8,051 bases of DNA from Cellvibrionales bacterium UBA2511 (GTDB taxonomy: Bacteria > Pseudomonadota > Gammaproteobacteria > Pseudomonadales > Porticoccaceae): positions 95,000 through 103,050 of the forward strand of contig DDNV01000015.1 of the NCBI GenBank assembly GCA_002341315.1. Reading direction: 5' to 3'. Under the pieces are notes generated by a model that searched no databases, had not been told where the DNA came from, and saw only the letters and a program-made list of their open reading frames with translations. Position numbers and translations under genes: made by a program. Of this stretch, positions 1 to 7,209 are shown in pieces; position 1 is the stretch's first letter; each line of letters opens with the position of its first letter.

Positions 1-779
1 CAGAACTAGAGCACGCGTTGCTGAACCTGTGTGTCAACGGACGCGATGCCATGCCACTGGGCGGCAGCCTGACCATCTCAACACGTGCCGCTCAGACGAG
101 CGATTCAACCGAGCTGGATTTGAGTCGTGGCCAATATGTCGTGTTATCAATCACCGATACGGGCACTGGTATAGCCCCCGAGCTTGTGGATCGATTGTTT
201 GAGCCTTTCTTCACCTCTACAGAACAGGGAGGTGGAACAGGGCTGGGGTTAGCGATGGTACACGGGTTCATCAATCAGTCTGGCGGACAAATCAGCGTCC
301 ACTCAAAGCCGGGGGAAGGCAGCACCTTCCTCCTCTATCTGCCTGTCTCGGACCAGCCACCGACACCGCTGCCAGTTGACGAGAAACCATCTGAAAAGAT
401 CGGCGGCAACGAATGGATCCTGCTGGTGGAGGACGACCACCTGGTTCGGAGTGTCGCCAAACATCAACTGGAATCCCTGGGCTATCAGGTCATCACGGCA
501 ACCGATGGCCAGCAGGCACTCGACCTGTTGCGCGAAGGCAATGCGGTTGACCTGCTATTCACCGATTTGCGCATGCCCGGCATGGGCGGCAGACAACTGG
601 CCCAACTGGCCAGTGAGCAATGCCCCTACCTGAAAATACTGTTCACTACCGGATTTGCCGGCCACGACGATGAAGGAGACGGGCTGCAAGACAACACCAA
701 CCTCATCAGAAAACCCTACCACCGCGCTGAACTTGCCCAATACCTGCGACGGGTACTGACACAGCAGGACAACACATGA
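1..779 (+). CDS. Hybrid sensor histidine kinase, C-terminal part (HATPase + receiver), 5' truncated by window edge
   Basis: The reading frame is open from base 3, so only the last 258 residues of a longer kinase are visible; the sensor part and phospho-accepting histidine lie upstream. Residues are counted from the first complete codon. The ATPase domain shows the N box (LLNLCVNGRD, about 6-15), G1 (DTGTG, D52), F box (FEPFF, 66-70) and G2 (GGTGLGL, about 77-83). A proline-rich linker leads to a receiver domain (about 138-258) with the acidic pair D144/D145, phospho-acceptor D188 in FTDLRMPG, T215 and K237, a complete set. It should bind ATP, autophosphorylate and pass phosphate to its own receiver and possibly to the downstream receiver-EAL protein. 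No membrane segment occurs in the visible part. The stop codon overlaps the next start (ATGA), which suggests translational coupling. The tail is clearly paralogous to that of the 1320-residue kinase downstream. The sensed signal cannot be told. Confidence 0.93.
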   Translation, partial: ELEHALLNLCVNGRDAMPLGGSLTISTRAAQTSDSTELDLSRGQYVVLSITDTGTGIAPELVDRLFEPFFTSTEQGGGTGLGLAMVHGFINQSGGQISVHSKPGEGSTFLLYLPVSDQPPTPLPVDEKPSEKIGGNEWILLVEDDHLVRSVAKHQLESLGYQVITATDGQQALDLLREGNAVDLLFTDLRMPGMGGRQLAQLASEQCPYLKILFTTGFAGHDDEGDGLQDNTNLIRKPYHRAELAQYLRRVLTQQDNT

Positions 780-976
780 TAAATCACGATTGCCCCAACC
801 CCGGGAAACCGACAGTCATCCCGCGGTCAACGACCACCATATCTCTGGAAACTGGGGGCCTTTCAAGCAGGCTTGAAACAACCTTCACAATACCGCATGC
901 TGAAGCTATGTTGGATGTGATCACGGATTATCTTTCTGGCCAGACAGGTCTCTCCGCCAGACAAACCTACAAATAA
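776..976 (+). CDS. Small hypothetical protein (66 aa) between kinase and REC-EAL genes
   Basis: This ORF starts with ATG overlapping the upstream kinase stop codon (ATGA) and ends 13 bases before the next gene. It therefore fills the gap in the operon exactly, which is the main reason to take it seriously. The product is polar, rich in Thr and Ser in its first half, with no signal peptide, membrane helix or motif I recognise. Residues about 40-60 (HAEAMLDVITDYLSG) could form an amphipathic helix. It might be a small partner of the kinases, or simply a leader gap that stays open by chance. Third-position base use looks close to balanced, so it does not settle the matter. An 18-bp perfect inverted repeat at 861-878 lies inside it. 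I do not assign a function. Confidence 0.4.
   Translation: MINHDCPNPGKPTVIPRSTTTISLETGGLSSRLETTFTIPHAEAMLDVITDYLSGQTGLSARQTYK
861..878. repeat. Perfect inverted repeat (8-bp arms, 2-bp spacer)
   Basis: TTTCAAGC at 861-868 and GCTTGAAA at 871-878 are exact reverse complements separated by AG. The repeat lies in the 210-bp stretch between the first kinase and the REC-EAL gene, about 110 bases before the latter's start. It could be an operator for a dimeric regulator or an RNA hairpin with a very tight loop. No T run follows, so a terminator is unlikely, and I found no good promoter next to it. Confidence 0.4.
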
Positions 977-989
977 TTAAGGTCTGGTC

Positions 990-2195
990 ATGACATTAGG
1001 CCCCCCCGATAAACGGCTGTTGGTACTCGATGATGATGCCGACGTCAGCTTTACCATCTGCACCATTGCCAAAGGCGCCGGTCACGATGCCCGCGCCACT
1101 ACCAGTGCCGATGAGTTTCTTCACCTGGTTGCAGATTGGGCCCCTTCACACCTGATAGTCGATCTCGCCATGCCGGAAGTGGATGGTGTCGAGATACTGA
1201 AACGTCTGGCCGATATCGCCTTTGATGGCGTCGTGATCGTTGCCAGCGGTCTGGGCAACAGAGTGTTGGAGGCTGCGGGTCGAGCCGCCGCAGAAAATGG
1301 TCTCAATGTCTCGGGGGTGCTGGGCAAGCCCTTTACCCCCAGCCGACTTGGCGAGCTGCTCAGCGACAAGTCTCACCAGCCTCCCCTCAAGGCTCCCGAA
1401 AACCGGCCACAGGAATTCCAGGTTACCCGACAGACCCTCGCTGCAGGCCTGGCCGAGCAACAAATAGGGGTCTATTACCAGCCCAAGGTATCCTGTGGCA
1501 CAGGAAAATGTATTGGCTTTGAGGCGCTGGCCCGGTGGCACCACCCCGATATCGGCATCATCATGCCCGACCGATTTATTCCGCTGGCGGAAGAAACCGG
1601 CCTGATTGGCGAGCTGACCCGACAGGTATTTGGCCAGTCTCTTCACTGGTTTGCCGAATCGTTTCGCGGCACCGATACCACCATCGCCCTGAACCTGTCC
1701 GCCAGGGTGATCGCAGACGCCGGCCTTTCCGAGTGGCTGATGACCCAGTGTCAGGTGCTGGGGCTGAACCCTCAACAGATTGTGCTGGAGATTACCGAAA
1801 GCAGCAGCATGGAAAATCCGATCATGATGCTGGAATTTCTGACCCAGTTCCGCATCAAGGGTTTCAGCTTATCGATTGATGATTTCGGGGTGGGTTACTC
1901 ATCCCTGATTCAACTGGCTCGGCTGCCGTTCTCGGAAATGAAAATTGACAAAATGTTTGTCATTTCGGCACCGCAGTCCGAGGAATCACAAAAAATTGCA
2001 GCGGCGATCGTCGGTCTGGCCAGGGCGCTGGGGCTACTGGTGACCGCCGAAGGCGTGGAAGATCAATGGACACTGTCTTTCCTCGCCGAGATAGGTTGCG
2101 ACACAGCTCAGGGATATTTTATTGGCCGGCCCATGCCACCGGACGCCACCCTCGCCTGGTTGATGAAGTCACCGGCAGCTAACGGGGTTCGTTAA
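990..2195 (+). CDS. Response regulator with EAL c-di-GMP phosphodiesterase output (RocR-like)
   Basis: The protein has 401 residues. It begins with a receiver domain (about 8-125) carrying the acidic triad D14-D16, phospho-acceptor D58 in VDLAMPE, S86 and K113. The EAL domain (about 146-392) follows. Residues expected for metal binding and catalysis in active EAL enzymes are present: E178 in FEALARW, N235 in LNLSA, E267 and E270 in LEITE, D297/D298 in the loop IDDFGVGYSS, K318, E354 in AEGVE and Q374 in QGYFIGRP. It should therefore hydrolyse cyclic di-GMP to linear pGpG in the cytoplasm under control of receiver phosphorylation. Length and order match Pseudomonas RocR. The ATG at 990 is preceded by TAAGGT (978-983), a fair ribosome site. 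Its stop overlaps the next start (TAATG). Flanking hybrid kinases are the obvious phosphate donors, but this is inference. No GGDEF or DNA-binding domain is present. Confidence 0.95.
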   Translation: MTLGPPDKRLLVLDDDADVSFTICTIAKGAGHDARATTSADEFLHLVADWAPSHLIVDLAMPEVDGVEILKRLADIAFDGVVIVASGLGNRVLEAAGRAAAENGLNVSGVLGKPFTPSRLGELLSDKSHQPPLKAPENRPQEFQVTRQTLAAGLAEQQIGVYYQPKVSCGTGKCIGFEALARWHHPDIGIIMPDRFIPLAEETGLIGELTRQVFGQSLHWFAESFRGTDTTIALNLSARVIADAGLSEWLMTQCQVLGLNPQQIVLEITESSSMENPIMMLEFLTQFRIKGFSLSIDDFGVGYSSLIQLARLPFSEMKIDKMFVISAPQSEESQKIAAAIVGLARALGLLVTAEGVEDQWTLSFLAEIGCDTAQGYFIGRPMPPDATLAWLMKSPAANGVR

Positions 2196-5100
2196 TGCCT
2201 ATCCCTGGAAATAGACTCTTCTATTGCCACCCGGATCCAATGTGGATCTATGATCGGGAAACCTTGCGTTTTCTTGACGTCAACGATGCCGCCATCGCCA
2301 AATACGGCTATTCCCGGGACGAATTCCTCGCCATGACCATCAAGGACATTCGACCAAAGGAAGAGGTTCCCGGGTTACTCGAAAACATCGCCAGTTTGGT
2401 TTCGGGTTTTAATGATGCAGGTATCTGGCGCCACCGCCTCAAGTCCGGAGCTATTATCTCGGTGGAGATCACTGCGCACACACTTGACCATGATGGTACA
2501 AAGGCCGAGCTGGTCTCCGCCCGGGATGTCACCCGGTTACTGGCGCTGGAGGCAGACCAGACCAACTACCTAAACCGGGAGCAGGTCTTACGGCAGGAGG
2601 CCGAAGCCTCGGCCCATCTGTTTCAGTCCCTGTTCGAGTCAGCGCCCGGTCAATTTCTGGTCCTGACCCCCGATGAATTCAGGATTGTTGCCGCCAGCGA
2701 CGCCTATCTCAATGCCACAGGGACCCGACGGCAGGATATCAAGGGCCGTCGAATGTTCGATGTTTTCCCCGATGACCCCGCGGACAGCATGGCAGACGGC
2801 GTCCGGAATCTTCGGGCCTCGCTGGAACAAGTCAAAGAGACCGGCATGTCCGATGTTCTGCCGGTTCAGCGCTACCCCATTCCTCGCCCGGAAGACCAGG
2901 GCGGTGGATTCGCCGAACACTTCTGGAGTTGTGTCAATACCCCCCTGAAGGGGACCGATGGCCAAATCACATTCATTATTCTCAGAACCGAGGATGTCAC
3001 CGACTTTGTCTACTCGGCCGAGGGACGACTGACAGCCCGGGGATCCACTGCCACTGAGGAATATGACGAAGCCCAGCTGGAGCTGGATATCCTGTTACGC
3101 TCCCGCGAATTGAAAATTGCCAACAGCCGACTGCAGGAACAGGAGGCCAGCCTGCGCACGGCCAAACGCCTACTGAAACTGGGCATATGGAAACTCAATC
3201 TCGACAGCGATGTGCTCAGTTGGTCTGATGATATCTACGACATGTACGATATCACTCCCGAGGAATTTGGCCACTGCTTTGATGCCTACCTGGGATTAAT
3301 GCATCCGGATGACCGGCAGGGTCTGGTAGACGAGCTGAACAGTTTTCTGGAAAAACCCGATAGACCGCTGCAGTTTCGTCACAGAATCCCCAAACCGGAC
3401 GGCAGCATCATGCATGTTCAGGGCATGGGCGAGCTGGCCAATACCGCCGACGGACGCCTGCTCACCGGGGTGGTACAGAACATCACCGATCTGGTTCTCG
3501 CCGAAAACCAATTGGCCGAGGCCTCCAGCCTGCAACGGATTGCAGGACAGGCAGCCCATTTGGGAGGCTGGCGTTTTGACCTTCAGACAAAAACCATGAA
3601 ATGGTCAAAAGAGACAGCCGACATTCACGATGTCGGGCCGGACTTTCAACCCACACTGCAGGAAGCCATCAACTTTTACCTGCCGGAATATCGCAACCGC
3701 TTTCGACGCATCTTTGATGCCTGTGCAGAACGGGGTGAATCCTTCAGTGAGGTGATGCCAAAAGTTACTGCCACCGGCAGGCGCATCTGGGTGCGCAGCA
3801 CCGGTGAGGCTGAATACGATGCCGAGGACAACATCTGTGCTGTGCGCGGTGCCTTCCAGGATATTACCGACCACATCAACGCGCGGGAACAATCGAAGAC
3901 GTTATCCCAGCGGCTGGAACAGACCCTGGAGAGTATGAGTGATGGCTTCTTCACCCTCGACAGGGACTTCAATTTCACCTTCGTCAACAACGAATTTTGC
4001 CGCATCCTCAACAAGCGCCGGGATGCACTGATTGGCAATAACGTCTGGGAATGCTTTCCGGCTGCCGCCGATTCTGCTTTCCGCAGCGAGTATGAAGCTG
4101 CCCTTGCCACACAGACGACACATACGTTTACCGAACGTTACAGCGAACTGAATATCTGGCTGCGAGTAAAGGCCTACCCCTCCATCGAGGGACTCGCCAT
4201 CTATTTTCAGGATGTCACCCAGGAGCGGGCCAGAGAGCAACACCTGCGACTGCTGGAATCCGCCGTCTCCCGGCAAAATGATATTTTACTGATCACTGAA
4301 GCAAGACCTCTGGATGACCCCGAAGGGCCCAGGATTATCTATGTCAACGATGCCTTCGAGCGGCGCACCGGGTATAGCCGAGAGGAGGTGATCGGCAAAA
4401 CACCGCGCCTGCTGCAGGGGCCAAAAACCCAGAGGGCGGAGCTGGATCGTATCCGGGAGGCCCTCACCCGTTGGCAACCCGTGCGTGCTGAACTAATCAA
4501 CTACACCAAAACTGGTGATGCGTTCTGGCTGGAAATGGACATTGTTCCACTGGCGGACGAGACCGGCTGGTTTACCCACTGGGTTGCAGTAGAGCGGGAT
4601 ATTACTGACCGCAAAATGGCTGAGCAGGCTGTCAGACAGAGCGACGAACGATTCCAACTGGTCACCAAAGCCACCAACGATGTGATCTGGGACTGGGATC
4701 TGGTTGAGGACGGCATCTGGTGGAACGATAACCTGATAACCATGTTTGGTTACGATCCGATACAGATCACTGACGGGCTGCAGTTCTGGGTCGAGCATAT
4801 TCACCCCGATGACCGCAATAACGTTCTCGCGGAACTCTATGCTGTATTTAACAGCGATGATGTCACCTGGCAGAGTGAATACCGGTTTCTTCACGCCAAT
4901 GGCAAGGCGCTGTCCGTGGTGGATCGGGGCTTTATTACACGGGACACCTCAGGCAAAGCTGTAAGAATGGTCGGCAGCATGGTGGATGTCACCGAACTGC
5001 GGGAAATGGATGAACGGCTGCGCCAGTCACAAAAGCTGGAAGCGGTCGGCCACCTCACCGGCGGCATTGCCCACGACTTCAACAATCTGCTCACGGTAAT

Positions 5101-6157
5101 ATTGGGCAACGCCGAATTCATGCAGGAGCAGCTCGGCGATCAACCCGATCTGCAGCGGCTGGCAGAAATGTCTGTCACGGCAGCGGAGCGGGGAGCGGAG
5201 CTCACCAACCGTCTGCTGGCCTTCGCCCGGCGTCAGGCATTGCAACCCAGGCGGGTGGACATCAATAAACTGGTTACTGACACGCTGGGACTACTAAAGC
5301 GAGCTCTCAACGAAGATATTGAATTGACGTTTGTCGATACCGGAGAACTGTGGACCACCGAGATTGATCCGGGCCAGCTGGAAGTGGCACTGCTCAATCT
5401 AGCCATCAATGCGCGTGATGCCATGCCAGAGGGTGGCAGGCTGATTATTGAAACAGCCAACACCCAGCTGGATGAAACCTATGCACAGGATCAGATGGAA
5501 GTAATCACCGGAGACTATGTACAGGTATCGGTCTCCGACAGCGGCACCGGTATGCCTGCCGAATTAGTCAGCCAGGCATTCGATCCGTTTTTTACCACCA
5601 AGGCCATGGGCAAGGGCAGCGGTCTCGGTCTCAGCATGGTCTACGGCTTTGTCAAACAATCCGGTGGACATGCCAAAATATACTCCGAGGTGGATGAGGG
5701 CACCACGATCAAACTTTTTTTTCCGCGAGCCAAGACAACAGACGATGTTGTCTATGAGGCTCCCCGAGCTGTTGAGCCCGTCGGCGGTTCAGAGCATATC
5801 CTGGCGGTGGAGGATGACAATCAGGTGAGAACCTATGTTACTGCCCTTCTTGAAAGCCTCGGTTACCGCGTTTCCGCTGCTCGTTCCGGCGCAGAGGCAC
5901 TGGATATACTGGCACAGCACCAGGATATTGACCTGTTATTTACCGATGTAGTGATGCCGGGCGGGATTAATGGTCGACAACTGAGCGAACAGGCACTGAA
6001 CATCCTCCCCAACCTGAAAGTATTGTTCACCTCCGGCTACAGTGAAAACGCCATTATTCACAATGGCCGTCTCGATAGAGGCGTGCAGCTGATCAGCAAA
6101 CCCTATCATCGCGAGCAGTTGGCGCTAAAATTGCGTGAAATACTGGATCCAACCTGA
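2195..6157 (+). CDS. Multi-PAS (about 7 PAS) soluble hybrid sensor histidine kinase with C-terminal receiver
   Basis: This 1320-residue protein shows no signal peptide or membrane helix, so it is probably a cytoplasmic sensor. PAS-like units lie at roughly 8-118, 140-272, 326-436, 452-562, 573-680, 685-806 and 817-935; those near 326, 452 and 817 look like the PAS_3 type. A charged coiled-coil-like linker spans about 285-325. The sixth PAS resembles a LOV domain but has GKTPRLLQ, with P737 where the photoactive cysteine would sit. The kinase core has H960 in [11 protein letters not shown] box N1068/N1072, G1 D1115 in SDSGTG, F box FDPFF (1129-1133) and G2 GSGLGL (1141-1146). The receiver (about 1200-1320) has D1207/D1208, phospho-acceptor D1251 in FTDVVMP, T1279 and K1302. 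All catalytic residues are in place. The start at 2195 shares one base with the upstream stop, implying coupled translation with the EAL regulator, its likely target. Ligands of the PAS units cannot be told. Confidence 0.95.
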   Translation: MPIPGNRLFYCHPDPMWIYDRETLRFLDVNDAAIAKYGYSRDEFLAMTIKDIRPKEEVPGLLENIASLVSGFNDAGIWRHRLKSGAIISVEITAHTLDHDGTKAELVSARDVTRLLALEADQTNYLNREQVLRQEAEASAHLFQSLFESAPGQFLVLTPDEFRIVAASDAYLNATGTRRQDIKGRRMFDVFPDDPADSMADGVRNLRASLEQVKETGMSDVLPVQRYPIPRPEDQGGGFAEHFWSCVNTPLKGTDGQITFIILRTEDVTDFVYSAEGRLTARGSTATEEYDEAQLELDILLRSRELKIANSRLQEQEASLRTAKRLLKLGIWKLNLDSDVLSWSDDIYDMYDITPEEFGHCFDAYLGLMHPDDRQGLVDELNSFLEKPDRPLQFRHRIPKPDGSIMHVQGMGELANTADGRLLTGVVQNITDLVLAENQLAEASSLQRIAGQAAHLGGWRFDLQTKTMKWSKETADIHDVGPDFQPTLQEAINFYLPEYRNRFRRIFDACAERGESFSEVMPKVTATGRRIWVRSTGEAEYDAEDNICAVRGAFQDITDHINAREQSKTLSQRLEQTLESMSDGFFTLDRDFNFTFVNNEFCRILNKRRDALIGNNVWECFPAAADSAFRSEYEAALATQTTHTFTERYSELNIWLRVKAYPSIEGLAIYFQDVTQERAREQHLRLLESAVSRQNDILLITEARPLDDPEGPRIIYVNDAFERRTGYSREEVIGKTPRLLQGPKTQRAELDRIREALTRWQPVRAELINYTKTGDAFWLEMDIVPLADETGWFTHWVAVERDITDRKMAEQAVRQSDERFQLVTKATNDVIWDWDLVEDGIWWNDNLITMFGYDPIQITDGLQFWVEHIHPDDRNNVLAELYAVFNSDDVTWQSEYRFLHANGKALSVVDRGFITRDTSGKAVRMVGSMVDVTELREMDERLRQSQKLEAVGHLTGGIAHDFNNLLTVILGNAEFMQEQLGDQPDLQRLAEMSVTAAERGAELTNRLLAFARRQALQPRRVDINKLVTDTLGLLKRALNEDIELTFVDTGELWTTEIDPGQLEVALLNLAINARDAMPEGGRLIIETANTQLDETYAQDQMEVITGDYVQVSVSDSGTGMPAELVSQAFDPFFTTKAMGKGSGLGLSMVYGFVKQSGGHAKIYSEVDEGTTIKLFFPRAKTTDDVVYEAPRAVEPVGGSEHILAVEDDNQVRTYVTALLESLGYRVSAARSGAEALDILAQHQDIDLLFTDVVMPGGINGRQLSEQALNILPNLKVLFTSGYSENAIIHNGRLDRGVQLISKPYHREQLALKLREILDPT

Positions 6158-6193
6158 ACTCGCTGTCCCATGCGCCAGCTCAGTGCCTCACAC

Positions 6194-6369
6194 TCAGTCT
6201 TTAACACAGTTGCGACCGCTGTTCTTGGCCCGGTACATGGCTTCATCAGCACGTGCCACCAGCGCCTTTCGGGTGCCTCCCTTACGCCACTCGGCGACAC
6301 CCCCCGCTGATCGTGATCCCCAAAAGGTTTGCTCAAACCAAGTGCTTGGGTAAAACAAACACGATCCAC
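6194..6369 (-). pseudogene. Decayed 3' fragment of a GGDEF (diguanylate cyclase) gene
   Basis: On the minus strand, 6304 down to the stop at 6196-6194 encodes GGVAEWRKGGTRKALVARA followed by DEAMYRAKNSGRNCVKD. This is the signature end of a GGDEF domain, the last beta strand and the helix containing ADEAMYRAK. Just upstream, ITISGG (about 6317-6303) is in another frame, and QALGLSKPFG lies in the third. The three join into one plausible GGDEF tail if one base is removed from each of two G runs (plus-strand C runs 6318-6321 and 6300-6305). Only about 55-60 residues remain. The active-site GGDEF motif and everything before it are missing, cut off near the terminator at 6376. The fragment lies convergent to the kinase operon, 36 bases after its stop. 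It is therefore a relic that can no longer make c-di-GMP. A sequencing error could explain the frame breaks but not the truncation. Confidence 0.75.
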
Positions 6370-6375
6370 AACAAG

Positions 6376-6412
6376 AAAAAAGGGCCAGTGATTATATCAC
6401 TGGCCCTTTTTT
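6376..6412. terminator. Bidirectional intrinsic terminator
   Basis: A perfect 17-bp inverted repeat with a 3-base loop (TAT) has arms AAAAAAGGGCCAGTGAT at 6376-6392 and its exact complement at 6396-6412. The GC-rich core is flanked by six A on one side and six T on the other, so the hairpin ends in a U run in both directions. On the minus strand it lies 6 bases beyond the tRNA-Gly 3' end and should end the tRNA transcript. On the plus strand it is the first clear terminator after the kinase operon, about 220 bases past its last stop codon. Confidence 0.92.
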
Positions 6413-6418
6413 CAATAA

Positions 6419-6494
6419 TGGAGCGGGAAACGAGGCTCGAACTCGCGACCTCAACCTTGGCAAGGTTGCGCTCTACCAACTGAGCTATTCCCGC
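6419..6494 (-). tRNA. tRNA-Gly (anticodon GCC)
   Basis: This 76-base cloverleaf is read on the minus strand, starting GCGGGAATAGCTCAGTTGG and ending with an encoded CCA at 6421-6419. The acceptor stem GCGGGAA pairs with TTCCCGC. The anticodon stem CAACC/GGTTG encloses the loop TTGCCAA, with anticodon GCC at 6461-6459. The T arm contains GTTCGAGC. It closely matches E. coli tRNA-Gly(GCC) as I remember it and reads GGC and GGU codons. It is the second gene of a tRNA-Glu/tRNA-Gly unit, immediately before the terminator. Confidence 0.97.
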
Positions 6495-6495
6495 A

Positions 6496-6516
6496 TTTTA
6501 TCCCATCAGGATAAAA
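6496..6516. repeat. Inverted repeat in the tRNA spacer
   Basis: TTTTATCC at 6496-6503 and GGATAAAA at 6509-6516 are exact reverse complements around the 5-base loop CATCA. The pair fills almost all of the 23-base spacer between the two tRNA genes. In the precursor RNA it would form a short AT-rich stem, which might mark or space the cuts made by tRNA-processing nucleases. That role is inferred from position only. Confidence 0.4.
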
Positions 6517-6517
6517 G

Positions 6518-6593
6518 TGGCGTCCCGTAGGGGAGTCGAACCCCTGTTACCGCCGTGAAAGGGCGGTGTCCTAGGCCTCTAGACGAACGGGAC
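6518..6593 (-). tRNA. tRNA-Glu (anticodon TTC)
   Basis: This 76-base tRNA is read on the minus strand, starting GTCCCGTTCGTCTAGAGG and ending with an encoded CCA at 6520-6518. The acceptor stem GTCCCGT pairs with ACGGGAC. The anticodon stem CCGCC/GGCGG encloses the loop CTTTCAC, with anticodon TTC at 6559-6557. The T arm is CAGGGGTTCGACTCCCCTA. It is nearly identical to E. coli tRNA-Glu(UUC) as I recall it and reads GAA and GAG. It is the promoter-proximal gene of the pair, with 23 bases before tRNA-Gly. Confidence 0.97.
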
Positions 6594-6613
6594 ACAAGGT
6601 TCTCATCAAGAGA

Positions 6614-6649
6614 GGCGCGCATTCTAAGAAGCGGCATGTGCCCTGTCAA
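6614..6649 (-). promoter_or_regulatory. Sigma-70 promoter of the tRNA unit with GC-rich discriminator
   Basis: On the minus strand a perfect -35 box TTGACA (6649-6644) is followed by a 17-base spacer and the -10 box TAGAAT (6626-6621, five of six consensus bases). The discriminator GCGCGCC (6620-6614) comes next. Transcription would begin about 20 bases before tRNA-Glu. GC-rich discriminators are typical of stable-RNA promoters under ppGpp/DksA stringent control, so growth-rate regulation is expected but not shown here. Confidence 0.88.
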
Positions 6650-6724
6650 CCCTGCATTCTGTTTTTCTCTGCGGCAGCCTGAAAACCCCCGACATCGACC
6701 CGGTGGCAACCCGTGATCAGAATT

Positions 6725-7120
6725 TCAGAACGACTCCAGTTGCAGGGAGACCGAATTCACACAATATCGCAGTCCGGTTGGTTCAGGACCGTCATCAAAC
6801 AGGTGTCCCAGATGAGCGCCGCAGTGCGCACAAGTGATCTCGATACGGCGCATGCCATGGCTGGTATCGGCACATTCATCGATAGCATTCTCATCGACGG
6901 CCTGATAGAAGCTCGGCCAGCCAGAACCTGAGTCATACTTGGCCGCAGCATCAAACAGCGGCTGATGGCAGCATTTACAGTGGTAGATTCCAGAGGCCTT
7001 CTCATCGCAATAGGCACCACTAAAGGGAGGTTCAGTGCCCTTCTGACGACAGATTCTGAATTCATCAGGGGTGAGCTGTTCGCGCCATTGTTCATCATCA
7101 AATTGTCTTGTGTTCGCCAT
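6725..7120 (-). CDS. msrB: Peptide-methionine (R)-S-oxide reductase MsrB
   Basis: This 131-residue protein reduces the R form of methionine sulfoxide in proteins, normally using thioredoxin, and so repairs oxidative damage in the cytoplasm; no signal peptide is seen. Visible family motifs are GTEPPFSG, the zinc pair in YHCKCC with PLF after it, SGSGWPSFY, the second zinc pair in [10 protein letters not shown], and the catalytic cysteine in RYCVNS near the C-terminus. I chose the ATG at 7120 because GAGGTG (7132-7127) lies at proper ribosome-site spacing from it. A GTG nine bases upstream sits inside that site and would add three residues. Serine replaces the cysteine found in the SGCGWPSF motif of many relatives, so another cysteine, such as the one in FRICRQKG, may act as resolving residue (inferred). 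The gene is divergent from alaA and points toward the tRNA genes; no terminator is obvious after it. Confidence 0.96.
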   Translation of the reverse strand: MANTRQFDDEQWREQLTPDEFRICRQKGTEPPFSGAYCDEKASGIYHCKCCHQPLFDAAAKYDSGSGWPSFYQAVDENAIDECADTSHGMRRIEITCAHCGAHLGHLFDDGPEPTGLRYCVNSVSLQLESF

Positions 7121-7126
7121 TCTCGA

Positions 7127-7132
7127 CACCTC
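7127..7132 (-). promoter_or_regulatory. Ribosome binding site of msrB
   Basis: GAGGTG reads toward msrB, six bases before the ATG at 7120. The alternative GTG start at 7129 is part of this element, so the site decides in favour of the ATG. Confidence 0.65.
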
Positions 7133-7209
7133 AGAGTTTTCTTATTTATGGCAGGGTTTTGATATACAATCAGTTTTTATCCGAATTGGACAACCAGAAA
7201 CAATACTTT
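7133..7209. promoter_or_regulatory. Divergent msrB/alaA promoter region
   Basis: This AT-rich stretch separates the two divergent genes and must hold both promoters unless alaA is read from elsewhere. For alaA, TGATATACA at 7160-7168 looks like an extended -10 element (TG, one base, TATACA), with TACAAT at 7165-7170 as an alternative; neither has a good -35 box. For msrB on the other strand, TTGTCC (about 7192-7187) could be a -35 box, but the spacing to TGTATA is long. No strong ribosome site precedes the alaA ATG. Exact promoter positions are uncertain. Confidence 0.35.

Noticed and set aside
1146..1775. 209-residue open frame on the minus strand
   Set aside because: It lies wholly opposite the REC-EAL gene, which has full domain motifs, and it shows no recognisable domain of its own.
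6106..6369. 87-residue minus-strand ORF at the end of the kinase gene
   Set aside because: Only its first part (QALGLSKPFG) makes sense, as a piece of the broken GGDEF tail. The rest runs out of frame and into the antisense of the kinase gene.
6376..6494. tRNA-Gly 3' end as an attachment site of an integrated island
   Set aside because: No repeat of the tRNA 3' end and no integrase are seen in the window, so there is no support for an integration event here.
6418..6593. The two minus-strand inverted structures as a CRISPR or mobile-element repeat
   Set aside because: Both are complete tRNAs with correct arms, anticodons and encoded CCA.
6713..6931. 72-residue plus-strand ORF opposite msrB
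   Set aside because: The minus strand encodes a complete MsrB with zinc and catalytic motifs, so this frame is a shadow.
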